DNA of 64,000 nucleotides from Nissolia schottii (taxonomy: Eukaryota; Streptophyta; Magnoliopsida; Fabales; Fabaceae), in contig QANU01015964.1 of the NCBI GenBank assembly GCA_003254905.1, positions 283,595 through 347,594 on the forward strand, in the 5' to 3' direction. The notes below the pieces were generated by a model, which was not told the origin of the DNA, made no database searches, and worked only from the letters and a program-made list of their open reading frames with translations. Both the position numbers and the translations under genes were made by a program. Numbering within the stretch: position 1 is the stretch's first letter; each line of letters opens with the position of its first letter. Below, piece by piece: positions 62,501 to 64,000 of the stretch.

Positions 62501-63214
62501 CTCCGGATACTGCAGGTAATTCACTGAAGTAGTTAAGCCATCACCTAACACATTTGTGTGATTCTCTAAAGACGCATCATAACCTTGACCCTCTTGATAT
62601 TGCATGTAATTAAATGAAGCATTCAATCCATCCTTTTGAATTTCATTGCCGCCGGGGTTCACGTCGCTATTTAAATTGTCGTACGCAGTCACTGGATTTG
62701 CGGTCCCTGGAAAATCCTTGGATTGATCTCCCAACTCACTGAAAAAGTCAGAATATGATCCAAACCCAACACCTCCGTTAGAATCAGCATGAAAAGAGTT
62801 CCAACCAACCACCTTTACCTCTGAACTAGAGATCCCATCGCTCTTGCTAACAGTCGTGGAAGACGCAAACTCCGATCCAGTCACATCGTTACCAGGATCC
62901 ATCTTACTATCACACCCAACTGAACTAGATGCTGGCACCGAATTTCCCTCCTGTTCACCCCCACCAACAAAACTCGCATCCGATTTGACACTTCTCAACC
63001 CCCCTTTGAGTTCAACCCCATTTTTGCCGTCATCCAATTTCTCAAATGCAGCATCAGCATCACTAATTCCCAGATTTGCAAACGCTTTAGCATCATCGGA
63101 ATCATTGCCTTCGCCGTGCCCAGACTTAACGGGCTCGATATCATCCTCAACCAATTTGTCAAAGAAATCCTCATCCGTCTGATCCTCCACATGGAATGGA
63201 GGATTCGAAGCCAT
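56585..63214 (-). CDS. SEC16: SEC16/MAIGO5-like COPII assembly scaffold
   Basis: Thirteen exons join in frame to 1473 residues: 63214-61337, 61159-60842, 60375-60247, 60171-60049, 59906-59739, 59598-59473, 59376-59242, 58878-58751, 58673-58565, 58486-58169, 58065-57931, 57904-57579 and 57113-56585. The first exon (626 residues) is low-complexity, acidic and Gln/Ser/Gly-rich. It carries three copies of a 30-residue repeat (core GYDASLEKHTN) and two YPGW-x-YD segments. The central part (about 640-1000) is the conserved SEC16 central domain, with LFKWIDERIARCD and LRLLLSLLKIACQHYGKLRSPFG. The C-terminal part, before EEHLHEVEL, is Pro/Ser-rich with the Sec23-interacting-type segment FYYDENLKRWVEEG. 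Plant SEC16A (At5g47480, about 1350 residues) organises ER exit sites and COPII vesicle budding. The start codon is followed directly by FHVEDQTDEDFFDKLV, which is conserved. Confidence 0.93.
57601..57663. repeat. Tandem duplication in the SEC16-like coding region
   Basis: The 30-33-bp unit gagaattgatttgagctagg..ggtatt occurs twice within exon 12, producing the peptide IPPSSNQFS twice in a row. It keeps the frame. Confidence 0.85.
62376..62650. repeat. Threefold 90-bp tandem repeat in the SEC16-like first exon
   Basis: Three adjacent 90-bp units, each encoding about 30 residues around NYMQYQEG..YDAS.E.HTN, lie in frame. Copies differ at several bases, so they are not recent. Confidence 0.85.
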
Positions 63215-64000
63215 CGGCCAGAAACCCTAACCCTTCACCGATTCCGCGCCAAAAATTTGCGACCAAACTCGCCGGAAAAAAATAACCGCTCAGATTTCAC
63301 CCTCTCAGAATTCCTAATCTCGAAATCGGAGCTAGGTGAAAAAAAAATCCTCGAGATCCAAAAGAAGAAACGCCCGAGTCACTGCTCCCTTAAAGCTAGC
63401 CTCAATCGGAAGAAAGGTGCCATAATCAAAACAGAAAAACGAGATCTGGGAATTCTGAAACTCGCGCAATCCGATTTAGCCATAAATATGAGGGAAAAAA
63501 CATGCCGTGTAACTGCAAAGCTTAGAGAGCCTCGATTCAACGCAGAAAAAAACGTCAGATATTCATGCTAAAATTTTTTTGAAGGCAATTGAAGGGAGAA
63601 AAGAAAAAGGAAAGAGAGTAGACAGAGAGAGAAAGCTCTTGATTTCGCACCACCTTCCCCCACCAAAAAACATAACACAACTACGTTTTTTTTTGTTTTT
63701 TCCTCCTCCAATTTTAGATTACTTATTATTTAATTTAATTTTTTAATTATGATTATTTTGGCTATATTTTATTCGCCTCGTTCTTCTGCTCGTTGTTTTA
63801 TTATTAATTTTTCCAAGTAGGTTTATTTGCATTGCAACCAGTTCGTTGAAAGTAAAAGACTAGATAAATGATGAAAAAAATATAAATTGAGCAGAGAAAA
63901 TACTTTCATGGTAAAAAATTTAGATGGCACAACTCTTCTAGCAACTAAACTTTAGGACAATTATATTAAAGTTGATCAATTTCGTAAACATGTGCATCTT
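63215..64000. other. 5' flank of the SEC16-like gene
   Basis: Upstream of the minus-strand gene. A purine-rich tract near 63.6 kb (gagagagaaagctcttga on the plus strand) reads as CT-rich in the gene's direction, as in plant leaders. A plus-strand open frame at 63116-63571 overlaps the first exon and is probably chance. Confidence 0.5.

Noticed and set aside
63116-63571. Plus-strand frame over the SEC16 5' end
   Set aside because: It overlaps the SEC16 first exon in antisense and shows no recognised domain.

Overview
The window is AT-rich plant nuclear DNA. It has spliced genes with GT-AG introns, many plant transposons, TA/GA/TAA microsatellites and runs of N at assembly gaps. The gene sequences and repeat types point to a legume, most likely Glycine (soybean or a close relative); that is inference from recognition, not from a search.

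Five host genes can be rebuilt exon by exon, all in frame. From left to right: a HINT4-like histidine-triad nucleotide-binding protein (minus strand, 5548-7208); an OWL1/DNAJC11-type J-protein (minus, 16338-23176); an IPUT1/PGSIP6-type inositol phosphorylceramide glucuronosyltransferase (plus, 41900-46309); a PME68-type pectinesterase (plus, 51258-55036); and a SEC16/MAIGO5-type COPII scaffold (minus, 56585-63214). The last two converge tail to tail. To my knowledge the same two families are neighbours in Arabidopsis (At5g47480/At5g47490/At5g47500), so this looks like conserved microsynteny. One further intronless, GC-rich reading frame (35073-35429) may be a real small gene of unknown function.

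The rest is mostly mobile-element debris. 2.1-3.9 kb holds a Mutator-like foldback element with long inverted arms and a 10-bp target duplication. 7.4-14.8 kb is a degraded endogenous pararetrovirus (Caulimoviridae) inserted about 200 bp upstream of HINT4. 23.85-26.07 kb is a non-autonomous Helitron carrying a broken replication protein A (RPA70-like) copy. 26.69-27.81 kb is a miniature copia-type LTR element. 28.0-30.4 kb is an odd non-coding block with short inverted ends, a family of about 30-bp hairpins and about 0.7 kb of degenerate telomere-like repeat; related hairpins recur at 37.7 kb. 30.46-31.18 kb holds a SUMO first-exon fragment and an RNase H-like (RVT_3) fragment. 32.17-32.91 kb is a hAT element with a perfect 8-bp target duplication. 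Isolated LTRs lie near 33.5, 38.7, 39.8 and 48.5 kb, the last nested in a PIF/Harbinger-type MITE. A TRIM-like remnant sits in intron 1 of the IPUT1 gene.

The recognised genes act in different processes (nucleotide hydrolysis, chaperone/phytochrome signalling, sphingolipid glycosylation, cell-wall pectin modification and ER export) and show no sign of working as a cluster. The best candidates for something undescribed are the hairpin/telomere-like block at 28-30 kb and its relative at 37.7 kb.
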